Source of the DNA: a virus
IMG/VR virus record: IMGVR_UViG_3300018053_000002
Span: 1 to 64,000 of that record
Strand: one strand, 5' to 3'
Length of the DNA stretch: 64,000 nt
Shown: one piece after another, positions 1 to 7,735 of the stretch
How positions within the stretch are numbered: the stretch's first letter is position 1
Layout of the letters: each line of letters begins with the position of its first letter
Position numbers and translations under genes: made by a program
The notes under the pieces: generated by a model
What the model was told of the DNA's origin: nothing
The model's input: only the letters and a program-made list of their open reading frames with translations
Database searches by the model: none

Positions 1-297
1 CCCCCACCCGCCCAGCAGCAGTACCAGCCCGCACAGCCCTACCAGCCGCCTTACAATCCGGCTGCGTCGGGGCCACCAATGGGTACGTATGGGCCTCCCC
101 AGACCTACCCGACGGTAACCCAGCCGCCTCCGGTCGTGACATCGTTCCAGTCCGGTCCAGCTCCGGTGGCTCCACCCGTCCCCCAGTCCGCACCGGCCGG
201 CACCCAGTACGACATGAGTGCGTACAACTCGCTGTCCGCTGAGCAGAAAGCAGCCCTGGCGGCGCTCGGGGCCGTGCCCGTGGAGGGCCAGAGATAG
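1..297 (+). CDS. Proline/glutamine-rich protein, C-terminal part
   Basis: The reading frame is open from the first base of the window, so the N-terminus is missing. The visible 98 residues are dominated by Pro, Gln, Tyr and Ala, with a short helical-looking tail (SAEQKAALAALGAVP) before the TAG stop. No domain is recognised. Such low-complexity tails occur on phage DNA-binding and recombination proteins, but nothing here proves that role. The next gene starts directly after the stop codon, so the two are probably co-transcribed. Confidence 0.75.
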   Translation, partial: PPPAQQQYQPAQPYQPPYNPAASGPPMGTYGPPQTYPTVTQPPPVVTSFQSGPAPVAPPVPQSAPAGTQYDMSAYNSLSAEQKAALAALGAVPVEGQR

Positions 298-510
298 ATG
301 ACACGTAGGCCGCATTCGTGGGGCGCACATCCGAGCATCAACTGTTACAAGAACCACGGATGTCGCTGTGTCGAATGTCGTGCCCTCAACGCGGAATATC
401 GCCGGAGGGAACGGAAGCCGCCTAGACAATATGAACGTAAGAACGCACCACGACTCAGTGACGAGGAAGTTGCCCGGCTACGAAGACTCGTCGGGTTGGA
501 GACGAAGTGA
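298..510 (+). CDS. Small Cys-rich protein with GCRC-x2-C module
   Basis: A 70-residue basic protein. Near the N-terminus it has His, Tyr and the cluster NHGCRCVECR, followed by a conserved-looking N-A-E-Y. This H-x(5)-Y-x-N-x-G-C-R-C-x2-C layout is common in small actinophage proteins and probably binds zinc (family knowledge plus inference). The same module occurs twice more in the gene at 764-1021. The stop overlaps the next start (TGATG), indicating translational coupling. Function unknown. Confidence 0.75.
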   Translation: MTRRPHSWGAHPSINCYKNHGCRCVECRALNAEYRRRERKPPRQYERKNAPRLSDEEVARLRRLVGLETK

Positions 511-767
511 TGAACACAAACGATCTGAAACGGAACATGCGACTCGTCGACACCAGGGGGCGGTACCCCGTCTATCTGGAGGTGATCCGGACTGCCGTGG
601 ATCGGAGCTGGGTCGACATGAGGTGCTTCACGTGGGCGGTCGCCTGGACGAGTCGGTTGCGACTGCCGAAATCCGGGGTGCTCGACCTCAAGACCTATCA
701 ATGGGGCCAGGACGACTTGGACAGCGATGCGAAGCGGTACACGGCCGGCGGGTTCCTCGCATCATGA
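510..767 (+). CDS. Hypothetical protein
   Basis: An 85-residue protein starting at the ATG that overlaps the upstream TGA; an in-frame GTG three bases earlier is the alternative start. It contains VDTRGRYPVYLEV followed by several Trp residues, and looks like a small globular protein. No family is recognised. Its stop overlaps the next ATG (ATGA), so it belongs to the same translationally coupled run. Confidence 0.65.
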   Translation: MNTNDLKRNMRLVDTRGRYPVYLEVIRTAVDRSWVDMRCFTWAVAWTSRLRLPKSGVLDLKTYQWGQDDLDSDAKRYTAGGFLAS

Positions 768-1021
768 CCTACCAACACGGCGCGTCCGCGTACCGGAACC
801 AACAAATTGCTTGTCGCTGTGAGATCTGTCGCAACGCCAACACGGCTTACTGCAAGGTCGAGCAGGCTCACCGGGCAGCCCGTCTACGGGACGACCCTTC
901 ATTGACTGAGCACGGCAGCCTGAGCACGTATAGAAATTGGGGATGTCGCTGTCGACCATGCATCGATGCGAACGCACGGAAGTCAGCAAGTTATAGAGAA
1001 ACAACCAAGAAAGGAAAGTAA
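764..1021 (+). CDS. Tandem GCRC zinc-module protein
   Basis: An 85-residue protein starting at an ATGA overlap. It carries two copies of the module seen at 298-510: HGASAYRNQ..CRCEICRNANTAY and HGSLSTYRNWGCRCRPC. Each has a His, a Tyr and three Cys in fixed spacing, so each may bind one zinc. The C-terminal tail is basic (RETTKKGK), which would suit nucleic acid contact (inference). The longer open frame upstream (from 368) shadows the two preceding genes and is not used. Confidence 0.7.
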   Translation: MTYQHGASAYRNQQIACRCEICRNANTAYCKVEQAHRAARLRDDPSLTEHGSLSTYRNWGCRCRPCIDANARKSASYRETTKKGK

Positions 1022-1024
1022 ACC

Positions 1025-1249
1025 ATGAGCTTCGCAATGACCAAGGCGGGCAAGACCGACGACGTGAAGACCGCGGTCGACGAGGAGGAGAACATCACCC
1101 AGTACGGTGGCGCGCTCGGTGCACTCACCAAGCAGTTCGTCATAGACGTGCTGGCGCTTCAGGGAACCCCCGGTGTCATCGTCGAGGCGTCTGGCCACTC
1201 GGATGCACGGACCACCAGCGTCACTGTGACCATCCGCCCGGTGTACTGA
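1025..1249 (+). CDS. Hypothetical protein
   Basis: A 74-residue protein preceded by a purine-rich ribosome site (GAAAGGAAAG) just upstream of the ATG. It has an acidic stretch (VDEEEN), then a mixed alpha/beta region ending in SVTVTIRPVY. No known family. The stop codon shares a base with the start of the next small gene. Confidence 0.7.
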   Translation: MSFAMTKAGKTDDVKTAVDEEENITQYGGALGALTKQFVIDVLALQGTPGVIVEASGHSDARTTSVTVTIRPVY

Positions 1250-1341
1250 TGACCTTTGTCTGTGACCCCTGCCGGGACGGTCGCCATGATGAATGTCCTA
1301 GCGGCTCCTGGTGTGACTGCGCGCATAGGAAGAAGAACTGA
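1249..1341 (+). CDS. Tiny Cys-rich protein
   Basis: A 30-residue reading frame with five Cys and two His (CDPC near the start, CDC near the end) and a basic tail. It begins on the A of the preceding TGA stop (TGATG). The Cys spacing resembles a minimal zinc knuckle. It may be a genuine actinophage micro-protein. Coding support is only overlap and composition. Confidence 0.5.
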   Translation: MTFVCDPCRDGRHDECPSGSWCDCAHRKKN

Positions 1342-1393
1342 TGAAACGCCGGGTCGATGAGTACGACGTGGATGGCGGCGATTCCTGAGCTAC

Positions 1394-1486
1394 ATGCAAC
1401 GGGCTGGCGTCACGTCCGCCATTAAGAGACGACTCCGGCGTCGGGAACGCCACGACGCCAAGCACGAGATGGAGAAGGAGGACTGA
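1394..1486 (+). CDS. Tiny basic protein, possible
   Basis: A 30-residue frame, mostly Arg/Lys/Glu (KRRLRRRERHDAKHEMEKED), probably one helix. It ends at a TGATG overlap with the next gene, and the bases just before that junction (GGAGAAGGAGG) supply the next ribosome site. It may therefore be a real coupled micro-gene or simply leader sequence. Confidence 0.35.
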   Translation: MQRAGVTSAIKRRLRRRERHDAKHEMEKED

Positions 1487-1830
1487 TGGCCTGGGGACCG
1501 GAACCACATGAGGTTAAGCACCTCGACTTCAGCCAGTTCCACGCGCTCGACCATTGGCCTTTCACTGCCTATTGCCGCGACCAATACGGCGGTGGTCGTC
1601 ATCACCTGCATCTCGCGTGGGAGTACCGCCGTCGTGACCAATTGCTCGGCTGGTGGTTCATGCTGACCGGTTGCTGGCTGCGCGGCAAACACCGGGAGCA
1701 GGTCTGGCGCAGTGGTGACAAGGCGGGCGTTCGGTGCTCCTACTGCTCCTGGACCCGTACGCCGTCGGAGGCAGAGCTGGAGAGGTTCCCTCGGCACGTA
1801 TTCAACCCCGGGGATGGGGAGGGGCCATGA
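1486..1830 (+). CDS. Hypothetical Trp-rich protein with CxxC
   Basis: A 114-residue protein with a strong GGAGAAGGAGG ribosome site. It is rich in Trp, His and Arg and has one CSYC pair near residue 85. The aromatic stretch LLGWWFMLTGCWLRGKH is not long enough to be called a membrane segment. No family recognised. The end overlaps the next gene by an ATGA. Confidence 0.7.
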   Translation: MAWGPEPHEVKHLDFSQFHALDHWPFTAYCRDQYGGGRHHLHLAWEYRRRDQLLGWWFMLTGCWLRGKHREQVWRSGDKAGVRCSYCSWTRTPSEAELERFPRHVFNPGDGEGP

Positions 1831-2540
1831 AGACCATCGACGATACGGTCCAGCTCGACGCGCGGGAGTTTGGAGTGCTTCTACGCACAGGTTGGCGGAT
1901 AGGGCTCCTCGTTGCTCGGAATGTTGAACGAGGAATCGGTCAAGGTGCTCGCCAACCTCGTAACGCACATTACGAAGTGGTGAAGGTCTCAGCGCAGGAG
2001 TTCGGACGTCTTGCTGGCACGTCTGCACCACGTGTTCTACGCCACCTTGATGCCTGGGAGCTGGCGGCCGACGCGGGTCACGTTCCACATGCGACCGACC
2101 TCGTACCCGGTCAAGATGTCGAGCTGGACGATCTGCCTGACTGGGACGAGTTCTATGGTCCCATCCTCGCCCAACTCGCAACCAACCGGGCGGCAGCGAA
2201 GTCGGGTCCGGGTCGAGGGTCAGGGGTCCCGTTATCGGCCGAGGAGACGTCGGCGGCCTATGAGCTGTTCGAGCAAGGCGCCTCGGAGAAGGAGGTGGCC
2301 GAGGCACTTGACATCTCTGGCTCAACGGCACACGGCCTCAGGGGTCGGATCCAGGGCCTATCTGACTCAACCATCAATGGGCCGAGCGTGGCATGTCGCA
2401 TCGAGCCCGCTACCGAGCTGATCCAACGCATTGAGCTGGACGTCAAGAGACTGCTCAGCCCGATGTACTCACTAGGGAATCGAGATCGCAGGAAGCTGCG
2501 GAGCGTTCTAGAAACTGGACTTAGAGAGTTGGAGCCATGA
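1827..2540 (+). CDS. HTH DNA-binding protein
   Basis: A 237-residue protein starting at the ATGA overlap; a longer in-frame opening from 1734 shadows the previous gene. The N-terminal half resembles phage proteins that scan for a local HTH (FGRLAGTSAPRVLRHLDAW). Near residues 145-180 there is a second helix-turn-helix (ASEKEVAEALDISGSTAHG). Two possible HTH elements suggest a DNA-binding regulator or replication accessory protein. The exact role is not determined. Confidence 0.7.
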   Translation: MKTIDDTVQLDAREFGVLLRTGWRIGLLVARNVERGIGQGARQPRNAHYEVVKVSAQEFGRLAGTSAPRVLRHLDAWELAADAGHVPHATDLVPGQDVELDDLPDWDEFYGPILAQLATNRAAAKSGPGRGSGVPLSAEETSAAYELFEQGASEKEVAEALDISGSTAHGLRGRIQGLSDSTINGPSVACRIEPATELIQRIELDVKRLLSPMYSLGNRDRRKLRSVLETGLRELEP

Positions 2541-3040
2541 GCGACGTTCTCCTCCGGGTCAAGGTGGAAACCGATGTCTACACCGAGCCCGAGAACCGTT
2601 TTCACTGTGCAATCGCACACGCCATCAGGCGTGGGGACCGTGACACCGTCTGGGTCATGGTGGACCGCAACCGGATCAAATTCAGTCGGCGCAGTACGGG
2701 ACAACGCTATATCTTCCAGACCCCGGTGAAGGCACAACGCTTTATAGACGCCCTTGATAATGACGAGGACGTCAAGCCCTTCATTCTTTTACTGAGAGAC
2801 GATGACCTTCTATCAGCGGACCAGCGGAAGTACCACAACCCGGACTCGGTGATACATGACCAGGCCATTCGGCGAGGACTACCTGTCCCCCAGAGGACAA
2901 TGGCGGTTTCCTCAGCAGCCGGACCCGTACCGACGACGACCGTGGCCACTGTGCAGCGTCAACCGGCCACGCAACGACAACCGGTCAAGAGGGCCTCAAG
3001 AGCCAAACGAGAAGTAGTTTCGCGCCTACCGATTGACTAG
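2537..3040 (+). CDS. Hypothetical protein with basic C-terminal tail
   Basis: A 167-residue protein in an ATGA overlap with the HTH gene. The first ~100 residues look globular (VWVMVDRNRIKFSRR, FILLLRDDD). The last 50 are a low-complexity Thr/Gln/Pro/Arg tail (TVATVQRQPATQRQPVK). The tail would suit nonspecific nucleic acid binding. No family recognised. Confidence 0.7.
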   Translation: MSDVLLRVKVETDVYTEPENRFHCAIAHAIRRGDRDTVWVMVDRNRIKFSRRSTGQRYIFQTPVKAQRFIDALDNDEDVKPFILLLRDDDLLSADQRKYHNPDSVIHDQAIRRGLPVPQRTMAVSSAAGPVPTTTVATVQRQPATQRQPVKRASRAKREVVSRLPID

Positions 3041-3061
3041 GGGGGGGGGAGGGGAGGACTG

Positions 3062-3193
3062 ATGGAGTTTCCACGGCACCAGGGCGGCGGGAAGGTCGAC
3101 ATCAACAACGAGATGGTCGCTGACGCGAAAAACAGATTTACTGCTCGATACCCGGATCAGTATGAGGGCCACCTCAAGGACGGTCCGTGGTGA
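3062..3193 (+). CDS. Small hypothetical protein
   Basis: A 43-residue protein following a very strong G-rich ribosome site (AGGGGAGGACTG just before the ATG). It is polar, with KVDINNEMVADAKNRF in the middle. A run of nine G lies upstream at 3042-3050. No domain recognised. Confidence 0.55.
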   Translation: MEFPRHQGGGKVDINNEMVADAKNRFTARYPDQYEGHLKDGPW

Positions 3194-3199
3194 TGCGCC

Positions 3200-3469
3200 G
3201 TGATTGACGTCCCCCTGTTTGAGCTGCCTGAAGGCCATGTGTTGCCCCGGGCGAAGACACTGCGCGAGCTGGACCGGGAAACTCGTCCACGGTGGACCCG
3301 GTTCCACTCAACAAACCGGACTCCCTGCGATGAGTGCATCACGTTGCTCCATGAGGCGGGCGGGGTCGGACCATATGCACGAGCGGCCAGATGGCGTCGG
3401 GTCGCACCGACCGGGACCTTGCTCCTGTGTACGGCCCACGCTGACGCCTGGCGAGCGGAGGAGAAATGA
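3200..3469 (+). CDS. Hypothetical protein with CxxC and CTAH
   Basis: An 89-residue protein with a GTG start (the ATG at 3193 is closed immediately by TGA). It has a Cys pair (PCDEC) near residue 43 and a second Cys/His site (LLCTAH) near the end, together consistent with a small treble-clef-like zinc site. Conserved-looking arrangement in actinophages, function unknown. Confidence 0.65.
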   Translation: MIDVPLFELPEGHVLPRAKTLRELDRETRPRWTRFHSTNRTPCDECITLLHEAGGVGPYARAARWRRVAPTGTLLLCTAHADAWRAEEK

Positions 3470-3804
3470 CACACGAGCAGGCGAAGAAGGACCTCGCTCA
3501 AGGCATCCCGGCAGAGCTTATCTGTGCTACCTGCCCGTGGGACCGGCTGTGTGTTGAACCGCCGTCGATGTCGAGCGCCGAGATCGAACGTCAGCTCGAA
3601 GAAGCCAAGCTCATAGACCAGCAGAACGATCCGGACGGCAAGAGGATGCCCGTCGGCACGTTGATGACCACACTGGCCTTTGTTGGCAGGGACTCCAGTG
3701 GACGGCTCTGCCCCGTGTTCGCATTGCGCCTGCGTGGTTCTGATGGCCGACAAATCGCTGACTCACTCAAGTCGACCATGCAGACATGGGAGGAAGGGAA
3801 ATGA
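3466..3804 (+). CDS. Hypothetical Cys-containing protein
   Basis: A 112-residue protein starting in an ATGA overlap. N-terminal CATCPWDRLC gives three Cys in close spacing, possibly metal-binding, followed by a predicted coiled helix (SSAEIERQLEEAKLIDQ) and a beta-rich part. I do not recognise a named family. It sits in a tightly coupled run of early genes. Confidence 0.65.
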   Translation: MTHEQAKKDLAQGIPAELICATCPWDRLCVEPPSMSSAEIERQLEEAKLIDQQNDPDGKRMPVGTLMTTLAFVGRDSSGRLCPVFALRLRGSDGRQIADSLKSTMQTWEEGK

Positions 3805-4133
3805 CCGACGTCTACCTACGACTGACCTACCGCGAATACAAGTGGCTGGAGGCGCAGCTCCGAGACTGGGAGCAGGTCGAGACCACCCACGTGTCCGTGG
3901 ACGGGTTCTACCACAAGGCGCTCCGGCTGGACATCGGTGACCTCGCGCTGGAGATCCAGGGGCCCGCGGTGAAGGCGCCGTACCGCGAGGATGAGCCCCA
4001 CCAGGTTGGTGACACCGTAATGGTTGGTGGGGTCAAGTTCACAAAGATTGCCGAGGATCCATTCGGTGCTGAGTCACCACCCAGCCCCTTCGTCGCACCA
4101 GCCGAGCCTGGCGATGTACCCATTGCTGCCTAA
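3801..4133 (+). CDS. Hypothetical protein
   Basis: A 110-residue acidic protein starting at the ATGA overlap; an in-frame ATG at 3786 is too far inside the upstream gene. The first 60 residues look like a compact alpha/beta fold (LRLTYREYKWLEAQLRDWE). The C-terminus is Pro/Glu-rich and likely disordered. No known family. Confidence 0.65.
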   Translation: MTDVYLRLTYREYKWLEAQLRDWEQVETTHVSVDGFYHKALRLDIGDLALEIQGPAVKAPYREDEPHQVGDTVMVGGVKFTKIAEDPFGAESPPSPFVAPAEPGDVPIAA

Positions 4134-4434
4134 ATGGCCGATTGTCGTCAACGTCGCCGGGGTGCTCACCTATCTCGTCGTGTCGATCGTCATGTTCGTC
4201 CAGGGCGAGGTCATCGCGGGGGCGATCTGGGTGGCCGGTGTCCTGGTATGGAGTGCGACCACGGTGCTCCAGCTACGGATGTACCGACGACACCGAAGTC
4301 ACTCGACATACTCGTTCACCGTGACATTCGGGGGCAGCGCCGTCGTCAGAGCTGCTAAGGCTGCCGCCGCACTGGTCCCCGAGCCGGAAGACCGGGTTTA
4401 TCCCTACTTGAAAAGGATCATTATCAATGACTAA
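4114..4434 (+). CDS. Small membrane protein, two TM segments
   Basis: A 106-residue protein whose ATG lies inside the end of the upstream gene. Two hydrophobic segments (about residues 8-30 and 36-58: VAGVLTYLVVSIVMFV and AIWVAGVLVWSATTVL) are followed by a basic cytoplasmic-type tail. The topology fits a small inner-membrane protein, possibly acting on the host envelope early in infection (inference). The end overlaps the vWA gene, so the two may act together. Confidence 0.65.
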   Translation: MYPLLPKWPIVVNVAGVLTYLVVSIVMFVQGEVIAGAIWVAGVLVWSATTVLQLRMYRRHRSHSTYSFTVTFGGSAVVRAAKAAAALVPEPEDRVYPYLKRIIIND

Positions 4435-5059
4435 GCCAATCACTCACGTGCTCCTCGTCGTCGACATGAGCGGGAGCATGGGCCATCTCGCCTCCGACGT
4501 CCGGGCTGGGCTGAACACCTACGTGAAGGATCTGTCGACGTCCAAGAACCGGTTCCGGGCGAGCCTCACGATATTCAACACCTCGTTCACCCACCTCTGC
4601 GTGGAAGCCAAGCTCGCCGATGTGCCCACCATCGACCACACCAATTACACGCCCACCGGGTTCACGGCATTGCTTGACGCGATCGGCAAGACGGTCACCG
4701 AGTTCGAGGCGGCCGGCACGCTCGCTGAGGACGACCGGGTACTCCTCGTGGTGCAGACCGACGGGCTGGAGAACGCCTCGCGTGAGTTCACCTGGAAGCA
4801 GATTCGGGACATGCTCGACGAGCGCGAGAAGACCGGCAAGTGGGCGATCGTCTACCTCGGCCAGGGCGCCGACTCGTGGGCTCAGGGCTACAACCTCGGC
4901 CAGGGCACCCAACGCGTCCACACCTTTGCCGGGGCTCAGGCAACCAGCTCCACGTATCGCGGCCTGTCGGTAGCCACGATGGATTATGCCGACACGGGAG
5001 ACACCAGCAAGGTCGGCGAGACCATCGCCGCGACACCAGGCGTGCAGGAAGACAAGTGA
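4427..5059 (+). CDS. von Willebrand factor A domain protein
   Basis: A 210-residue protein made almost entirely of a vWA fold. The MIDAS metal site is visible: DMSGS at residues 13-17, the Thr in YTPTGFTALLDAI, and the later TDG. vWA domains bind a divalent metal and a protein ligand, and often pair with AAA ATPases or membrane partners. No MoxR-type ATPase is adjacent; the neighbour upstream is a two-TM protein whose gene overlaps this start. Its phage role is unknown. Confidence 0.85.
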   Translation: MTKPITHVLLVVDMSGSMGHLASDVRAGLNTYVKDLSTSKNRFRASLTIFNTSFTHLCVEAKLADVPTIDHTNYTPTGFTALLDAIGKTVTEFEAAGTLAEDDRVLLVVQTDGLENASREFTWKQIRDMLDEREKTGKWAIVYLGQGADSWAQGYNLGQGTQRVHTFAGAQATSSTYRGLSVATMDYADTGDTSKVGETIAATPGVQEDK

Positions 5060-5205
5060 TGAAAGACGTCGACCCGCACGTGTATGCACGCGACATCCAT
5101 TCCGGCGCTGGCAACTGCGTCTGTGGTCGAGCGCTCGGTGACACAAAGCATGTGCAGGCTGCTCCCGGCATTCCCGTCCCGGATCGGATGAGGTCGTGGT
5201 CGTGA
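5059..5205 (+). CDS. Small CVC-type zinc protein
   Basis: A 48-residue protein starting at a TGATG overlap. It contains the pattern HVYARDIHSGAGNCVCGR, which recurs in small actinophage proteins, with a CxC plus several His. Probably metal-binding; function unknown. The end overlaps the next start. Confidence 0.65.
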   Translation: MKDVDPHVYARDIHSGAGNCVCGRALGDTKHVQAAPGIPVPDRMRSWS

Positions 5206-5633
5206 TGAAAACCTTCCAACTCGTCCGTGACAAGGATGTGACCGGGGTCTCTGGCACCGGCCATGTCGCCGACGGTGTCGAGTTCGATGACGGCGTCGTG
5301 GCCATCCGGTGGCTCGGCGAGCACCCGTCCACAGTGGTCTGGGACACCATCGAGGACGCCTGGACCATTCATGGCCACGGTGGGCTCACCCAGATCGTCT
5401 ATGACGGGGAGAGGCCAACCGATCTGACCAATGAGGTACTGCTCGACCTGATCGGGTCGGCCTGGACCGTCATGATCGATGGCTGGGACCTACAGTCCGA
5501 AGGGTTCAAAGACGCCGCCAAACACTGGCACACCCGATGGCACAACGTGCTCGGGGTCATGGACCTCAACGATGACGACGAGGTGTCCGTCCCTGCCTAT
5601 GACTATGAGACTGAGGGGCTGGGTGGCACATGA
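5205..5633 (+). CDS. Conserved actinophage hypothetical protein
   Basis: A 142-residue acidic protein. The ATG at 5205 overlaps the upstream stop; three GTG-type codons just upstream are alternatives. The N-terminal half (FQLVRDKDVTGVSGTGHVA, then VAIRWLGEHPSTVVWD) is a pattern I recognise from many actinobacterial phage and host proteins without an assigned function. The C-terminal part is acidic and likely flexible. Confidence 0.75.
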   Translation: MKTFQLVRDKDVTGVSGTGHVADGVEFDDGVVAIRWLGEHPSTVVWDTIEDAWTIHGHGGLTQIVYDGERPTDLTNEVLLDLIGSAWTVMIDGWDLQSEGFKDAAKHWHTRWHNVLGVMDLNDDDEVSVPAYDYETEGLGGT

Positions 5634-5716
5634 CTTTCCACGGGTATGCAGGGCCCGTCAGTGACGCAACGGCTATCGGCGTGCGGAGGAAAAGGATAGC
5701 CATCCTCAATCACTAA
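5630..5716 (+). CDS. Tiny hypothetical protein
   Basis: A 28-residue frame starting at an ATGA overlap, with a basic centre (VRRKRIAILNH). Only the overlap and lack of other content support it. Confidence 0.4.
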   Translation: MTFHGYAGPVSDATAIGVRRKRIAILNH

Positions 5717-5736
5717 CGAACAGAAGGGTCAGCCAC

Positions 5737-5850
5737 ATGAACACTGGCGAAGAGCAGGAAGAAGACTACGAGTTCGAGCCAGCGACACCGGCCGAGGCTC
5801 CTGTAATCGAGCCCGCCTCGGAACCGATCCTGGAACCGGTGCCAGCATGA
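5737..5850 (+). CDS. Small acidic Pro/Glu-rich protein
   Basis: A 37-residue, very acidic peptide (EEQEEDYEFEP...) with a good AGAAGGG ribosome site seven bases before the ATG. It ends in an ATGA overlap with the next gene. Likely unfolded; it could act as a DNA-mimic or simply couple translation. Function unknown. Confidence 0.5.
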   Translation: MNTGEEQEEDYEFEPATPAEAPVIEPASEPILEPVPA

Positions 5851-6716
5851 GCACGAGCAACTACGACGGAGAGGGGGCCGTGCTGGTACCCGGAGCCCTT
5901 CAAGGTTACCGGGCCTGGACGGTCGGTGTTGACTCCAAACTCCACGCGGTCTCGCAGCGGACTCTCTGGCCCGGATCGGAGCTGACCGCGGTATGTATGG
6001 CAGCGGGTGGCTCTAGTCTCGGAAACCTGGTGCACCGACCATCCTCGGACCAGCGGCCACCGATGAAAGATTGCCAGTGCGGGATCTACGCTAACCATCG
6101 ACCGGACATCAACGACTACTGGCGGAACGCCTCACACAACCCGTGGAGCATGGTGCTCACCGAAAACGCACAGCTACCGGGTGTCATCGAGGCGTGGGGG
6201 AAGGTGCGTCTGGGTAGCTTGGGGTTCCGGACCGAGCACGCGCGCATCGTCGCCATCGCATACCGTCCTCTCGGCCCGGTCCGGGTCCTGCAAGCAACAA
6301 CCAATCGAGGCACGGTGCACAACACGGACCTGGAAACTTACCACTGGCGGCGGGGGGTGTATAGGTGGGACGACTGGAACCTGAGACGGCAATTGCCAGA
6401 GCTTCGATTGGACGGTGTGGGAGAGTCTCTGGCTCCAGTTCTGGTCGCCGTTGTCCTTCTCGACGGCCTTGAATCACCGGTCCAACTGCGCATTGAGCTG
6501 GAGAGGGAACCGACCGCGCCGCCAACTATGGACTGGGCCACCACCACCGTCCATCAGGCCATCGCGAACCAGGAACAACAACTGGCCAAGAACTATCCGG
6601 GCGTGGAGATCTTCCACGACATCAACAAGATGGCCGCGGCGTTCCCGCCGGTCAGCATCGAGGATCTTGTCGACCAGGACACCGGCCACCTCCGTGCTGT
6701 GGGGGACCCTCCATGA
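5847..6716 (+). CDS. Conserved actinobacterial protein with CQCGIYA motif
   Basis: A 289-residue protein. The N-terminal 160 residues show a familiar arrangement: LVPGALQGYRAW, a Trp-Pro-Gly/Cys segment, then DCQCGIYANH, GVIEAWGKVRLGSLGFRTEHA. This family occurs widely in actinobacterial genomes and phages, with conserved Cys and a W-G-x-V core, and no settled function. The C-terminal half is less conserved, with a Glu/Gln helix. Both ends overlap neighbours by ATGA. Confidence 0.75.
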   Translation: MSTSNYDGEGAVLVPGALQGYRAWTVGVDSKLHAVSQRTLWPGSELTAVCMAAGGSSLGNLVHRPSSDQRPPMKDCQCGIYANHRPDINDYWRNASHNPWSMVLTENAQLPGVIEAWGKVRLGSLGFRTEHARIVAIAYRPLGPVRVLQATTNRGTVHNTDLETYHWRRGVYRWDDWNLRRQLPELRLDGVGESLAPVLVAVVLLDGLESPVQLRIELEREPTAPPTMDWATTTVHQAIANQEQQLAKNYPGVEIFHDINKMAAAFPPVSIEDLVDQDTGHLRAVGDPP

Positions 6717-7261
6717 ATTATCACGACGAACAGTACCGTGACTTCTCCTCTTCGTCTGATGTCTGCTTCATTCCTCAGGACGTGGCGGCCAAGGCGTACC
6801 GGGCCAAGCAACGGGGCCGGGCTCGGGCCAACCTGGAGGCGTTCTGCCTGGAGTGGCACGGGTGTGACCCCGACGGCAACGGGGGCGACCGTGAGGCCGC
6901 TCAGGAGGAGTTCGACGAGCTGGCCAATGCTCTCGGTCTGCTCCACGACGCCTCCTACGCGTACTGCCAGCAATGTAAGCAGCAGATGCCACTTCACGTC
7001 CTGATGCACACACGCTCGTACAGCCGGGCCGGCTACTGCTCAATGCGGTGCCAACGACTGGGTAACCTCGTCGCCGGCCCGGCAGCACGGGGAAAGGTGC
7101 TCAGTCATCCGGAGCAGTTCGCGGCCGAGGTGGTACGCCTCTACGTCGAGGTTGGTCTGTCCACGCGTCAGATCGCCGTCGAGCTGGGCTGGTCGCCACA
7201 GTTCATCCGGAAGACCCTCGCCACCGCGGGGATACCACTGAGGGGGGTGATCACACCATGA
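6713..7261 (+). CDS. Zinc-finger/HTH protein
   Basis: A 182-residue protein. Residues ~82-110 carry CQQCKQQMP...CSMRCQ, a four-Cys zinc site. The C-terminal 50 residues form a helix-turn-helix (STRQIAVELGWSPQFIRKTL) preceded by FAAEVVRLYVEVG. The same HTH pattern is the whole of the gene at 7538-7735, so the two are diverged paralogues. Probably a DNA-binding regulator. Confidence 0.7.
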   Translation: MNYHDEQYRDFSSSSDVCFIPQDVAAKAYRAKQRGRARANLEAFCLEWHGCDPDGNGGDREAAQEEFDELANALGLLHDASYAYCQQCKQQMPLHVLMHTRSYSRAGYCSMRCQRLGNLVAGPAARGKVLSHPEQFAAEVVRLYVEVGLSTRQIAVELGWSPQFIRKTLATAGIPLRGVITP

Positions 7262-7551
7262 TCGTCTACGTCTCGATCGGCAACAGTGACGATGGTCTGT
7301 CCCAGAGCGAGTGGGCTGAGTTCGTCGCCGATGTCCAGTCATTGCTCGGCGGGGTGAGGATCCATGGCGAGTGGTTCTCCCTGCCGCACGTGAAGTGGCA
7401 GAACGCCTGCTGGTGCATCGAAGTTCACGACCATGAATATAAGGAGGGGCTCCGTCTCCTGGCAATCAAATACCGGCAACGGTCAATCGCCTGGGCGGTA
7501 GCGCCGATACCGCAGTTCATCGGAAAGGAGGACACCCATGGGCCGGGGTAG
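7258..7551 (+). CDS. Conserved actinophage hypothetical protein
   Basis: A 97-residue protein beginning MIVYVSIGNSDDGLSQSEW, an N-terminus I recognise from many small actinophage proteins. It looks like an alpha/beta fold with a Trp/Cys-rich middle (WCIEVHDHEYKEGL). Function unknown. Overlaps both neighbours. Confidence 0.75.
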   Translation: MIVYVSIGNSDDGLSQSEWAEFVADVQSLLGGVRIHGEWFSLPHVKWQNACWCIEVHDHEYKEGLRLLAIKYRQRSIAWAVAPIPQFIGKEDTHGPG

Positions 7552-7735
7552 AGGGCTGGAAGCTCGTGGCTGGACCGAGTCCAAGTTCACGGCCGAGGTG
7601 GTTCGCCGCTACGTCGAGGGTCAGACCATCAGGCAGATCGGGGACGAGATGGGTTGGTCCTACGGTTTTATCCACAAGACGCTACGAGCCTCTCACGCGG
7701 TTATCCGGAGTCGGGGACATCGGGTGAAGTCGTGA
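7538..7735 (+). CDS. Small HTH DNA-binding protein
   Basis: A 65-residue basic protein that is essentially one helix-turn-helix (TIRQIGDEMGWSYGFIHKTL) preceded by FTAEVVRRYVEG. The layout matches the C-terminal HTH of the gene at 6713-7261. The GGAAAGGAGG ribosome site lies inside the preceding gene. A likely transcription regulator. Confidence 0.75.
   Translation: MGRGRGLEARGWTESKFTAEVVRRYVEGQTIRQIGDEMGWSYGFIHKTLRASHAVIRSRGHRVKS

Noticed and set aside
1341-1388. 15-codon frame after the Cys-rich micro-gene
   Set aside because: Too short to support; it has only a coupled start codon.
1390-2331. Minus-strand 313-codon open frame
   Set aside because: Shadow of well-supported, overlapping plus-strand genes; Arg/Pro-rich, with no recognisable domain.
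3042-3050. Homopolymer G runs as phase-variable switches (also near 15902, 48375 and 55731)
   Set aside because: They lie in intergenic ribosome-site regions rather than in coding frames, so length change would not obviously switch a gene; G-rich ribosome sites explain them.
4424-5368. Minus-strand 314-codon open frame
   Set aside because: Opposite the vWA gene, which has a clear MIDAS motif; composition typical of an antisense shadow.
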